A DNA stretch of 22,405 nucleotides from Ruminococcus sp. AF41-9 (GTDB lineage: Bacteria > Bacillota > Clostridia > Lachnospirales > Lachnospiraceae): contig NZ_QUDO01000059.1 of NCBI RefSeq assembly GCF_003477525.1, positions 1 through 22,405 on the forward strand, read 5' to 3'. The position numbers and the translations under genes were made by a program. Positions 7,429-15,143 of the stretch are shown piece by piece. Numbering within the stretch: position 1 is the first letter of the stretch; each line of letters begins with the position of its first letter. The notes beneath the pieces are model-generated. The model searched no databases and was not told the DNA's origin. It saw only the letters and a program-made list of their open reading frames with translations.

Positions 7429-7779
7429 GTGAAAAAATGCAAATATTGTGGCAAAAAACTCAATGATAATTTTGAATTTTGTAACAGTAAATGTGAAAAT
7501 TGTTATGAAAAGATGATGGATAAAGACAGCCATAAAATCAAGTATTTTACATTAGGCATTATTTTGGGATTCTTAGTTATGTTTTATGGCATTATTTCTA
7601 ACAATAATGTCTTTATAATAGGAATTGGGATTGTAGTAATGGGTATAGATGTTGTTTTATTGCCATTTACAACTCCTGAAACAATTAATTTTCTAGGATA
7701 TCAAAAGTCAAAATTCGCAGGAAGAATATCAGGCATATTGCTTATAGCAGTTGGAGTATGGATGTGTTTTATTCAATGA
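7429..7779 (+). CDS. zinc-ribbon membrane protein
   Basis: This 116-aa protein uses a GTG start with a strong GGAGGAA upstream. The N-terminal 25 residues contain five cysteines (C4, C7, C18, C22, C25) in a zinc-ribbon-like arrangement. Three hydrophobic segments follow at about 38-58, 63-82 and 97-114. The zinc finger would lie in the cytosol. I do not recognise a named family. It is the first of three small genes before an XRE-type membrane regulator and may be cotranscribed with them; gaps between the genes are 47-150 bp, so this is uncertain. Confidence 0.65.
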   Translation: MKKCKYCGKKLNDNFEFCNSKCENCYEKMMDKDSHKIKYFTLGIILGFLVMFYGIISNNNVFIIGIGIVVMGIDVVLLPFTTPETINFLGYQKSKFAGRISGILLIAVGVWMCFIQ

Positions 7780-7842
7780 TAAATTCCAGCCTGCAAAATT
7801 GAAAATAAATTGAAAGTCACGAAATCGGAGGAGTTAATGATT

Positions 7843-8034
7843 ATGTGGAATGAATTAGGCTTAAGCGGGGGAACCGCAATGATTATTTTGATTGCGCTGT
7901 ATTTCGTCATCAAATGGGCAGTGAAAAATGGAATCAAAGAAGCCTACAGTGCCATTACTGGAAAGAAAACGGAAGAAGATGTCAGAAACGAAAAAGAATT
8001 GAAAGAACTCGGATTTGAGTTAGAAGATAAATAA
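7843..8034 (+). CDS. small single-TM protein (DUF6019-like)
   Basis: This 63-aa protein has a short N-terminus (MWNELGLSGGTA), one membrane helix at about residues 12-28 and an amphipathic, charged tail rich in Glu and Lys ending 'KELKELGFELEDK'. The layout resembles the DUF6019 small proteins of gut clostridia, an assignment from memory with moderate confidence. The ATG at 7843 is preferred: GGAGGAG at 7827-7833 lies 9 nt upstream, whereas the ATG at 7837 is only 3 nt away. Function is unknown. Confidence 0.6.
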   Translation: MWNELGLSGGTAMIILIALYFVIKWAVKNGIKEAYSAITGKKTEEDVRNEKELKELGFELEDK

Positions 8035-8081
8035 AAGTTTGGAGAATTGAGAAAATCGGGATTTGGAGGAGATTCTTATTT

Positions 8082-8270
8082 ATGAAAAAAGGGATAAACA
8101 AATCAATTTTATTTTACATTGCATCAGTTCTGTTTTTCATAGCGTCAGCTATTGGCTTTACGAGTGGAAATGAAAGTTCTATGGCTATAGTATGGTTATG
8201 TCTTGGTTCTTCATTTCTTTGCTTGGGTTCGACTCATAAGAAAAAGGAAAACAATACAGATGATAAATAA
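8082..8270 (+). CDS. small two-TM membrane protein
   Basis: This 62-aa protein starts MKKGINKS, has two hydrophobic segments at about residues 8-27 and 33-50, and ends in a very basic and polar tail (THKKKENNTDDK). A strong GGAGGAG lies 9 nt or more upstream of the ATG. It follows the single-TM protein by 47 nt and precedes the XRE regulator by about 150 nt. I do not recognise a family, and its role is open. Confidence 0.55.
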   Translation: MKKGINKSILFYIASVLFFIASAIGFTSGNESSMAIVWLCLGSSFLCLGSTHKKKENNTDDK

Positions 8271-8419
8271 TTTCCTGCTTGTATTGTTGGAAAATCGGGA
8301 TTCATAGAGTTCTTTTGTGATTTGCAACTGCTGGTTGACAGATTTACAGCCCGGAATGATGGAATGCAAACAGCAAAACTGTTATATTGAGCTCATAAAA
8401 TCTGCAAAAGGAGAAAAAA

Positions 8420-9430
8420 ATGATTTTAGCTGATAAGATTACAGAGGAAAGAAAAAAGAATGGATGGTCACAGGAAGAACTAGCCAATCAGTTGGGCGTA
8501 TCCAGACAGGCAGTATCTAAGTGGGAAAGTGCAGGAGCTGTTCCAGATTTGCAAAGAATTTTACAGATGTCGGAGCTATTTTGTGTTAGTACAGATTACC
8601 TATTAAAAGATGAAATGAAAGCAGAAAATATCACCTATCACGAAAGTACTGAAAGCTATGCAGAACCGTTGAAAAAAGTAACTATGGAGAATGCAAATGA
8701 ATTTCTTGACATGAAAAGAAATGGATCCAAAGTAGTGGCAAACGCAACAAGTATGTGTATCTCAAGTCCAATATTATTGATTGTTCTTGTGACAATGGCA
8801 GAAGATGACGTATTTCATGTTTCGGAATCTCTGGCAACAGTATTTGGATGTGTTTTTCTGCTTGGAATGGTTGCGGCAGCCGTCTTTTTGTTTATTACAT
8901 ATGGAATGCGAGAATCACATATGGAACATTTTGAAAAAGAATGCTTTGAAACAGAGTATGGTGTATCTGGAATAGTACGAGAAAAAAAAGATTCCTATGA
9001 ACCGATTTTTATCAGAGGAACAGCTGTTGGGGTAGTGCTTTGTATACTGGCAGTGATTCCGACAATTATTGCCGGAGCCATGGAAACGTCTGACTATTGT
9101 TGCGGCCTTTCCGTTGGATTGCTGCTGTTCATACTTGCAATAGGAGTGAATCTGTTGGTTCGTGTTGGGATGGTAAAAAGCAGTTACGATACCCTTCTTC
9201 AGGAAGGCGAATATACAAAAGAAGAAAAACTGTTTAAGAAAAAGACTGACACGTTTTCTGGTGTATATTGGTGCTTGACTACAGCGATTTACCTTGCATG
9301 GAGCTTCTGGACGATGAGCTGGGATATTACATGGATTGTATGGCCGGTTGCTGGTGTTTTGTTTGCAGCATTGCTTGGTGTGGTAAAAATGGTGTTAAAG
9401 AATGACAGTGAAACTCAGCACTATATTTAA
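8420..9430 (+). CDS. XRE-family regulator with membrane-embedded C-terminus
   Basis: This 336-aa protein has a Cro/CI-type helix-turn-helix at residues 1-62 (WSQEELANQLGVSRQAVSKWESAGAVPDL), a linker of about 45 residues, and a C-terminal half with about six hydrophobic helices (about 112-128, 139-160, 203-222, 228-248, 282-300, 303-323). The DNA-binding domain would be tethered to the inner face of the membrane, so it probably senses a membrane or envelope signal directly (inference). AAGGAG precedes the ATG. The preceding three small membrane proteins are candidate partners or targets. Similar XRE-TM proteins are common in Lachnospiraceae, with ligands unknown. Confidence 0.85.
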   Translation: MILADKITEERKKNGWSQEELANQLGVSRQAVSKWESAGAVPDLQRILQMSELFCVSTDYLLKDEMKAENITYHESTESYAEPLKKVTMENANEFLDMKRNGSKVVANATSMCISSPILLIVLVTMAEDDVFHVSESLATVFGCVFLLGMVAAAVFLFITYGMRESHMEHFEKECFETEYGVSGIVREKKDSYEPIFIRGTAVGVVLCILAVIPTIIAGAMETSDYCCGLSVGLLLFILAIGVNLLVRVGMVKSSYDTLLQEGEYTKEEKLFKKKTDTFSGVYWCLTTAIYLAWSFWTMSWDITWIVWPVAGVLFAALLGVVKMVLKNDSETQHYI

Positions 9431-9492
9431 GATGGAGTTAAGTTTTTTTTCGCATATTATACGCATCCAGAACTTCCAGTTTATCGAAATAT

Positions 9493-9511
9493 CTTTGGGA
9501 GTATCCCAAAG
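9493..9511. repeat. 8-bp perfect inverted repeat
   Basis: CTTTGGGA at 9493-9500 pairs with TCCCAAAG at 9504-9511 around a 3-nt loop. It lies in the 3' flank of the XRE gene, just before the ICE-derived segment, and no T-run follows. Confidence 0.45.
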
Positions 9512-9548
9512 CAGTCCATTTACTTAAATATATTCTTAATAAAGAATA

Positions 9549-9600
9549 CCGCCCGTAAAATAGCTGACGCATAGAGCTACTATTTTATGGGCGGCTCTTT
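9549..9600. terminator. long hairpin, probable bidirectional terminator
   Basis: Positions 9549-9563 pair with 9580-9594 (15 bp, one G-T wobble, with a CCGCCC/GGGCGG base). On the plus strand CTCTTTT follows. It separates the XRE gene from the convergent DUF3847 remnant and marks the edge of the ICE-like segment. Confidence 0.6.
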
Positions 9601-9647
9601 TGCGCCTTCATTTAACCATTCATTCAATAAGTACATTGGTAACTGTA

Positions 9648-9912
9648 CTAGGTATAAAATACAGTTTGCCTCGTTAATGCAAGCCAGAGAAAGGTGGCAG
9701 ATTCCTCGTTGGTCATGCCCTTTGCTTCTGGCACAATACTTTCAAAGACTGCGCCCCGGATGATAAGGCGGTGGCTGCGCGTTCTGCGTTCCTCTTTGAA
9801 TAGCTTCTGACGCAACATCTTTTCCCGATTTTCAAACTGCCGGATTTTCTTCTTTTCCCCCCTCAATCTCGGCTTGCAGCTCCTCGCGGGTTTTCTCTCT
9901 TGGCTTTGTCAT
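9648..9912 (-). pseudogene. DUF3847-family ICE protein, frameshifted
   Basis: On the minus strand an ATG at 9912, with AAGGAG upstream, opens MTKPREKTREELQAEIEG and then runs to an early stop. In another frame the protein continues with EKKKIRQFENREKMLRQKL and SHRLIIRGAVFESIVPEAKG, up to a stop at 9648. Together these match DUF3847, a small protein found next to mobilisation genes of integrative conjugative elements. The shift coincides with a six-G run (C6 at 9857-9862 on the plus strand); one G fewer restores the frame. The C-terminus (ALTRQTVFYT) departs from the family, so it is also truncated. No relaxase or integrase accompanies it. Confidence 0.7.
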
Positions 9913-9941
9913 GGGTGGTCGCTCCTTTCTGCTCATAGGCA

Positions 9942-9975
9942 TAGAAAAAGGACAGTCGATTTTCTCGACTGTCCT
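9942..9975 (-). terminator. rho-independent terminator of the minus-strand lipoprotein gene
   Basis: AGGACAGTCGA at 9949-9959 pairs perfectly with TCGACTGTCCT at 9965-9975, with a 5-nt loop. On the minus strand TTTTTCTAT follows. It lies about 30 nt past the stop of the lipoprotein gene. Confidence 0.85.
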
Positions 9976-10003
9976 CTCGGATTGGTTATGTAATTGTAAA
10001 ATG

Positions 10004-10684
10004 TTATTTTTCATTAAACTTTTGAATATCTCCGTAATCTTTAAGCTCACTATTTTCAAAAGCTTGTTGTAAATTATCGCTATCCAAAAACAACACATTT
10101 CCACTTGAGGTCAAGGGCAACATACAAGAATCAGCTTTCAGTATTTCTGCCGGATTGTCTATTAGCATAACCAGAGGATTTTTTGCTTCTATCGGCTTCG
10201 CTGATCCAAGAGTTACATTTACAGGAAATGCAAGCAGACCGCCACCTTCGTATTCGTATAACCCTGTTCCTTCTGGCAATACACTTCCGTCGTTTGTCAA
10301 TATCGGCATTTGATTGTCTAAAAACTCTTGCATACTTTTTGATAAGCTGCTATATTTTATGGGTTTTAATTTGCCAGAATCGCCAAAGTTTTCAATCCAT
10401 TTGGGATTTGTAAACACCAAATGGTCATAATCTCCCAGCTCGGCAGAAAGTTCAATAGCGCTATCTACTACATAGGAGAGGAGCAAATTGTCCTCTTGGT
10501 CAGATAGCAAATTGCTTCCAGCAGTTATCAGTTCTTCATCTTCGCATACTGTATCTATGTCAGTATATTCTATAAAGCTAATTCCGGTCATGTCATATTC
10601 GGAAAGCTTATTTGTATTTCCACACCCAGTTAAACTAATCACAAGTGCTAATGCAGACATGATTATAATGTTGTTATGTTTCAT
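10004..10684 (-). CDS. lipoprotein of unknown function
   Basis: This 226-aa secreted lipoprotein has a signal peptide with a basic start (MKHNN), a hydrophobic core and the lipobox LTGC at about residues 18-21. The mature part is acidic, with no family I recognise. It has a conserved-looking core 'YDHLVFTNPKWIENFGDSG' and 'LPEGTGLYEYEGGGLLAFPV'. The ATG at 10684 has GGAG 7 nt upstream; the in-frame ATG at 10696 has no Shine-Dalgarno. A TATACT box lies about 50 nt upstream on the minus strand, and a clear terminator follows. Both neighbours on this strand are decayed ICE genes, so it is probably intact cargo of the same element. Exporter accessory or immunity roles are speculation. Confidence 0.75.
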   Translation of the reverse strand: MKHNNIIIMSALALVISLTGCGNTNKLSEYDMTGISFIEYTDIDTVCEDEELITAGSNLLSDQEDNLLLSYVVDSAIELSAELGDYDHLVFTNPKWIENFGDSGKLKPIKYSSLSKSMQEFLDNQMPILTNDGSVLPEGTGLYEYEGGGLLAFPVNVTLGSAKPIEAKNPLVMLIDNPAEILKADSCMLPLTSSGNVLFLDSDNLQQAFENSELKDYGDIQKFNEK

Positions 10685-10755
10685 AGATTTCTCCATTTTC
10701 TGTTTGTTGCCCAGTTATTAAAGAAGTATAACACAAACTTATGAACAAATCCACA

Positions 10756-11045
10756 TCATTTCAGCCTGTCGGCAGCATCGTGTTCTCTGGCATACTCCCA
10801 CGCCGCCTCTCGGCGTTCTTCACTGTATGGGGCGGTCAGATGGAAAGAGAAACCGTCAAGATATAACTGGGCATATTCTAATGGCTCATCAATGGCAAGT
10901 GCGTTTAATGTGCACAATCCGATTCAGGAGTGGTCTTTAAGTTCTTCTCAGCTTCCTAACAGTCAATGCGAAGCGTATAACCAGCAGAAGTATAAACATC
11001 AATGCTGTTCCTGTGTGGATTGTATTCTGCAAATATTTTTATCAT
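10756..11045 (-). pseudogene. ICE-associated accessory protein, nonsense plus frameshift
   Basis: An ATG at 11045, with AAGGAG 10 nt upstream, opens MIKIFAEYNPHRNSIDVYTS. An in-frame TAG stops it at 10958-10956, the frame then reads on (EAEKNLKTTPES), and after a one-base shift near 10905 it continues as ALAIDEPLEYAQLYLDG and ends 'SEERREAAWEYAREHDAADR' at the TGA at 10756-10758. The three pieces line up into one protein of about 95 aa, like small accessory proteins encoded beside relaxase genes in Firmicutes ICEs (recalled; I cannot name the DUF with certainty). It carries two independent lesions, so it is a genuine pseudogene rather than a single base-call error. Confidence 0.6.
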
Positions 11046-11427
11046 CGTATCGAATCTCCTTATCATTCAATCAATCATTCGTTATAAACATCAGAAGCAT
11101 TTCAATCAGTTCACCAAGTCACTTTTATTTTGTGTTATACTGTTTTATAGATTTTTCTTTCCCTTGTATTGCCCTTATGAGAGTTCGTAAACACTGACGG
11201 GACGATATAACACAAGGGAAATAATAAGGGAAAGCTAACCGGTGATAAACTTAGTGTTTTCAAGGGCTTGAGAGGTATTTGATAATAAAATATAACAATT
11301 ATTAAATTACTTGGAATAGATGAAATCTCAATTCCAGTTGACCGAGCTATTTAGAGCGAATGATGCTTCTTGTCCAAAGAGCAAGAAAAGGTAGATTAGA
11401 AAGTGTTTTTTACAGGCAGGTGATTAG
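11046..11427. other. intergenic stretch with nested inverted repeats
   Basis: No gene is visible. TTGTGTTATA at 11130-11139 pairs with TATAACACAA at 11206-11215. TTTCCCTTGT at 11158-11167 pairs with ACAAGGGAAA at 11212-11221, and CCCTTAT at 11172-11178 pairs with ATAAGGG at 11224-11230. A further copy of TATAACACAA lies at 10727-10736. This sits at the outer edge of the ICE remnant and could be an element end, an operator cluster or a leftover transfer or recombination site. Confidence 0.45.
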
Positions 11428-12144
11428 ATGAATGATCAATTCTTACAAGGAGTATTATTCGATTGGAATAGAATTGATAACGATAGTTATTTAAAGAGAA
11501 TTAAGGCTTTTAAAGGGATTGAAAAACTTGTTTTCAATAAACCAATTACCTTTTTTGTCGGAGAAAATGACAGTGGTAAATCGACTTTATTGGAGGCACT
11601 TGCTGTAGCACATGGTTTTAATCCGGAGGGTGGAACAAAGAATTATGTTTTTTCTACGCATGATACACATTCAGAATTGTGTGATGCGATAAGAATTTCC
11701 AAAGGCTATCGGAAGGAAAAGTGGGGTTATTTTCTTAGGGCTGAAAGTTTTTATAATGTTGCAACGAAGGAAGAAGAATATGCGGATCTCACACATCCTT
11801 CCGCTAAATATCATGAAAAATTACATGGAGAGAGTTTTCTCGCATTGGCACAGAATAATCTGCGTCCAAATGGCTTGTATCTTTTTGACGAACCTGAAGC
11901 TGCATTATCCCCACAGAGACAGCTTACATTGTTGATGCAAATATATAGTTGTGCAAAAGAGGGAGCACAGTTTATTATAGTTACGCATTCGCCAATTTTG
12001 TTAGGAATACCTGATGCAGATATCTATTGTTTTGATGATGGACGAATACATTTATGCGAATATGAAGAAACAGAGAGCTATCGGATAACAGAAATGTTCA
12101 TAAACAACAGGCAGATGCTGTTGGATAAATTGCTAACAGATTAG
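11428..12144 (+). CDS. AAA/ABC-like ATPase (COG3910-type predicted ATPase)
   Basis: This 238-aa soluble ATPase has a Walker A at residues 45-53 (GENDSGKST), a Walker B of LYLFDEPEAAL with D154 and E155, and a switch histidine in 'FIIVTHSP' near residue 187. The Q-loop and signature regions are short. This is the compact SMC/RecF-like fold of COG3910 'predicted ATPases' rather than a transporter subunit: no permease is adjacent, and it lacks an OLD TOPRIM domain. Similar ATPases occur alone or in phage-defence and ICE cargo contexts. AGGTGATT precedes the ATG. The CPBP protease gene begins 70 nt downstream. The substrate is unknown. Confidence 0.8.
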   Translation: MNDQFLQGVLFDWNRIDNDSYLKRIKAFKGIEKLVFNKPITFFVGENDSGKSTLLEALAVAHGFNPEGGTKNYVFSTHDTHSELCDAIRISKGYRKEKWGYFLRAESFYNVATKEEEYADLTHPSAKYHEKLHGESFLALAQNNLRPNGLYLFDEPEAALSPQRQLTLLMQIYSCAKEGAQFIIVTHSPILLGIPDADIYCFDDGRIHLCEYEETESYRITEMFINNRQMLLDKLLTD

Positions 12145-12213
12145 ATAATAAAGGAATCGACGGATTCAAGTTTGTGAAATTAAGAAAATCTGGATTGTAG
12201 AGGAAAATATTAC

Positions 12214-12933
12214 ATGAAGAAATTAGTATTGGTATCATTAAAAACGTTTGCCTTTTTTGTAGGCTGGGCTATATGTGTTTCAATTTTGCCTATACCAGAT
12301 ACAAAAAGTGCGGCAGTCTGGAGATTTTGGGCAGAATTGATTCCATTATTGTCAGTTATTGGTTTTACAATTATTTTCTGGTTAATAGATAAAAGAAACA
12401 TACGATTACATCTGACTGGAAAACCTGTTTATAATATCGTACTTGGGTGTATCACAGGAGCTATTTGGTTAGGAGTATCTGTTGTAATATTATCTTTAAC
12501 AGGGGCCATACATATTGATGGCAGAAACCAAATTTCTATGCTTTGGTTATGGTTATTTTCAGCTTTTATCAATAGCGTTATGCAGGAAGTGTTAGTTCGT
12601 GGTTACTTATATCAGATGATAAAAAATAATTACAACATAGTTGTCGCTGTCCTTATATCTACCGGATTATTTACATTTGCACATGGTGGGGCTTTTGAGG
12701 CAGGAATACTTCCTGTACTAAACGTTATAACGATGAGTCTTTTCGTGACGGCAGTTTTGGAATACACGGAATCCTTAGTTGCTCCGATTGTAATCCATTT
12801 TTTATGGAATGGAGTTGGTGCAATTATTTTGGGTGGAGTATCATTAGCAGAAGATTATCCGCATTTGTTCAACATGATAATTAGTGGAAATTCAATTTTG
12901 TCGGGTGGCAGCTGTAAATTGAAGGTAGCATAG
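12214..12933 (+). CDS. CPBP-family intramembrane metalloprotease, C-terminus frameshifted
   Basis: This multi-span membrane protein belongs to the CAAX protease / bacteriocin-processing (CPBP, Abi) family. Motif 1 reads QEVLVRG, with E125 and R129 but Q124 where the family usually has the first Glu. Motif 2 is FTFAH (H157) and motif 3 is HFLWN (H195, N199). The open frame ends at 12931-12933 after 'LSGGSCKLKVA'. In the next frame the family's last helix continues as IEGSIVVLFMNLILMFGFVM and ends KKKRDKNL at the TAA at 13005-13007. One missing A in the three-A run at 12916-12918 explains this. Restored length is about 264 aa. Family roles include bacteriocin self-immunity and protein processing. 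Confidence 0.85.
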   Translation: MKKLVLVSLKTFAFFVGWAICVSILPIPDTKSAAVWRFWAELIPLLSVIGFTIIFWLIDKRNIRLHLTGKPVYNIVLGCITGAIWLGVSVVILSLTGAIHIDGRNQISMLWLWLFSAFINSVMQEVLVRGYLYQMIKNNYNIVVAVLISTGLFTFAHGGAFEAGILPVLNVITMSLFVTAVLEYTESLVAPIVIHFLWNGVGAIILGGVSLAEDYPHLFNMIISGNSILSGGSCKLKVA

Positions 12934-13025
12934 TTGTACTGTTTATGAACTTGATTTTAATGTTTGGATTCGTAATGGCAAAAAAGAAAAGGGACAAAAA
13001 TCTATAATTTCAGTTTTATTGTACT

Positions 13026-13124
13026 TTTCTAATTCGAGACACACTGTGCCCTGAATTGAGCTGGTCACATTATCGTGCCCTGATGCGTATAAATGATGAG
13101 AAAACAAGAACAAATGCAATGTAG
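13026..13124 (+). pseudogene. DUF1016 (YhcG-type nuclease) remnant
   Basis: A short frame ending at the TAG at 13122-13124 encodes CPELSWSHYRALMRINDEKT. That is very close to the signature of DUF1016 N-terminal domains (LSWSHY..LL.V.....R..Y) found in YhcG/PDDEXK nuclease proteins. No start or downstream nuclease domain is present, so about 30 residues remain. It lies between the CPBP protease gene and the two-component system and suggests a deletion there. Confidence 0.5.
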
Positions 13125-13177
13125 ACTTGGGATATAAAAAACTATACTATAGAAAAGCGTTAGAGGTGGCAACGGGA

Positions 13178-13837
13178 ATGAAAAATAAAATTTTGGTGAT
13201 AGAAGATGACCGTGCAATTTCAGAATTGCTGTGCATGAACCTGGAGGCAGCAGGGTATGAGACTGTGGCAGCGTATGATGGGGAAGAAGCCCAGAGGCTG
13301 CTCTTATGGCAGGAGGACGCGGACCTGGCAGTAGTGGATATCATGCTGCCGGGAAAAGACGGGTTTGCATTGATGGAGGATTTTAAAAAGAAGGAGCTTC
13401 CGGTGCTCTACCTGACTGCAAAGGATGATGTGGCTTCCAAGGTGAAGGGATTAAAGCTGGGTGCGGAAGAGTATATGGTAAAACCTTTTGAGATGCTGGA
13501 ACTTCTGGTACGCATTGAGAAGGTGCTGGAGAGGACGGGACGGGCCAAGAAAGTCTTAACGGTCCGGAACATCCTGGTGGACATGCAAAGCCATCAGGTC
13601 TACAAAGACGGGCTTCCGGTAAGCCTAAAGCCAATGGAATATGACCTCTTTGTGCTGCTCCTGCAAAATAAGAACATTGCGCTTGGAAGGGAAGAACTGT
13701 TAAAACGGGTCTGGGGAGAAAACTACCTGGGAGAAAGCAGGACGGTGGATGTCCATATCGGACAGCTCAGAAAAAAGCTGGAACTTTATGATGAGATCAG
13801 GACGATCCCGAAACTTGGATACCGTCTGGAGGAATAA
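13178..13837 (+). CDS. OmpR-family response regulator
   Basis: This 219-aa response regulator has a receiver domain (residues 1-118) with acidic pocket E9, D10, D11, phosphoacceptor D54 in VVDIMLPG, 'LYLTAKDD' and the lysine in MVKPF. A winged-helix OmpR/PhoB DNA-binding domain (about 125-218) ends with 'SRTVDVHIGQLRKKL' and 'IRTIPKLGYRLEE'. The ATG at 13178 is chosen because 'ILVIEDD' should start within a few residues of the N-terminus; an in-frame TTG at 13127 would add 17 unlikely residues. The stop lies 2 nt before the kinase ATG and contains the kinase's GGAGG. Codons are GC-richer than in neighbouring genes, which suggests acquisition. Confidence 0.93.
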   Translation: MKNKILVIEDDRAISELLCMNLEAAGYETVAAYDGEEAQRLLLWQEDADLAVVDIMLPGKDGFALMEDFKKKELPVLYLTAKDDVASKVKGLKLGAEEYMVKPFEMLELLVRIEKVLERTGRAKKVLTVRNILVDMQSHQVYKDGLPVSLKPMEYDLFVLLLQNKNIALGREELLKRVWGENYLGESRTVDVHIGQLRKKLELYDEIRTIPKLGYRLEE

Positions 13838-13839
13838 GG

Positions 13840-15098
13840 ATGAAGCTGTGGAAACGAACGGTACTTCTTATGCTGGTAACGCTATTATGTGCCCTGATCC
13901 CAGTGGGAACGCTAAGTCTTTATATCACAGGAAAACGAAGCCTCAATAATGCTGCAGAGACCTACGGAAGACAGCTGGGAAATGGCAAGATACTCCTGGA
14001 ACAATTTTGGGATAACAGCAAATATGAGCAGATGTCCGAGACTGGAAAGCAGGCTTATATGGGCTTTCAGTTCCAGCGATGCTGTGGGGAAGGCATGGCC
14101 CTGATCGACCGAAAAAGCAATGCCGTCATTGAAAACCTGACAGATTATAAAGTGGTGGGGCTCGAAAACTTAGGCTTAAAAGATGAAGGAGATCCGTATG
14201 CCTACAAGATACAGAAACTGGGACAGAAATACCTCCTTCTCCAGCTGGAACCATTATCCAGACCGGAAGGATACGAAGTCCTCTCTGTCCGGGAAGTCAC
14301 AGGGCTTTTTGCAGAGCTGAGACAGACCGCTGTCTGGTTTTTGGGAATTTATCTGGCTGTGTTCCTGATCGCCGGCCTTTTTATTTATATGATGATGCGA
14401 AGAACTGTGGAACAGATGGAGAAGCTACAGGAAGTGGCAGAGAAACAGGAGCTGCTCATGGGGGCACTTTCCCATGAAATGCGTACCCCGTTAACGTCCA
14501 TTATCGGGTATTCGGATACCCTGCGCCATGTAAAGCTGAAAGATGAACAGAAAGACCGGGCACTGGAACATATCAACCGGGAGGGAAAACGCCTGGAGGC
14601 TCTTTCTGGGAAGATGCTGCAGATGCTGGGGCTTTATCAGAACCATGCCATACAGATGGAAATGACCATGGCAGGTGACCTTTTAAACCATGTCATAGAC
14701 ATGGAAAAAGAACAGGCAGAAAAGAAAGCGGTGCACCTCAAGATGGAATGTGAAGCCTTTTCCATGAAAATAGATCCGGCCTTGATGGAAAGCCTTCTGA
14801 TAAACCTGATCGACAATGCCCTAAAGGCTACGGATGCCGGTGGAAGCATTTGGGTAAAGGCTTATGAGAAAGCTGGAAAAAGATCTTTGAGGTGTCGGAT
14901 ACCGGAATGGGGATCCCGGAGGAAGAACTGGGAAAGATCACAGATGCATTCTATATGGTGGACAAATCACGAAGCCGAAAAGAAGGCGGATCCGGACTTG
15001 GGCTGGCACTCTGTGTGAAGGTGGCTGAAATCCATGGCGGATGCTTGAAAATCGAAAGCAGACAGAGAGAGGGGACCACGGTAAGAGCCATCTTCTGA
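13840..15098 (+). pseudogene. sensor histidine kinase, frameshifted in the ATPase domain
   Basis: This is the partner of the preceding response regulator. It has an N-terminal helix (about residues 7-28), an extracellular sensor domain of about 135 residues, a second helix (about 165-185), and a HisKA domain with phospho-acceptor H212 in ALSHEMRTPL. The N-box is NLIDNALKA. The frame then shifts at the five-A run 14877-14881. In the second frame the G1 box DTGMGIP, the F-region and the G2 box GGSGLGLAL follow to a TGA at 15096-15098. Adding one A gives GKKIFEVSDTG and a complete kinase of about 419 aa. Without it, the current protein lacks ATP-binding boxes. GGAGG at the end of the regulator gene is its Shine-Dalgarno. 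Confidence 0.88.
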
Positions 15099-15120
15099 TT
15101 TACAATTTGTTTACATCTTG
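15099..15120 (+). promoter_or_regulatory. OmpR-type direct repeat (probable operator)
   Basis: TTTACAATTTG is followed immediately by TTTACATCTTG, two 11-bp repeats with 8 of 11 positions identical. An 11-bp period (one helical turn) is the hallmark of PhoB/OmpR-type binding sites. It starts directly after the kinase stop and lies about 90 nt before the lipoprotein gene, so the two-component system probably controls that gene (inference). Confidence 0.5.
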
Positions 15121-15143
15121 ATGAATACATCGGCAAAGCAATA

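Noticed and set aside
8335..8363. TTGACA at 8335-8340 as the XRE gene promoter
   Set aside because: The -35 is perfect, but no acceptable -10 lies 16-18 bp downstream (GATGGA), so it was not listed as a promoter.
9857..9862. Six-base G tract as a phase-variation switch
   Set aside because: Short for slipped-strand phase variation, and the gene is also truncated at its C-terminus; decay or sequencing error is simpler.
10183..10721. Plus-strand open frames across 10183-10721
   Set aside because: They are antisense to the minus-strand lipoprotein gene, which has a signal peptide, lipobox, Shine-Dalgarno and terminator.
10892..11197. 101-aa plus-strand open frame
   Set aside because: It is antisense to the ICE-type pseudogene at 10756-11045 and lacks start signals and recognisable domains.
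13383..13634. 83-aa Pro/Ser-rich minus-strand frame
   Set aside because: It is a GC-rich shadow of the response regulator gene.
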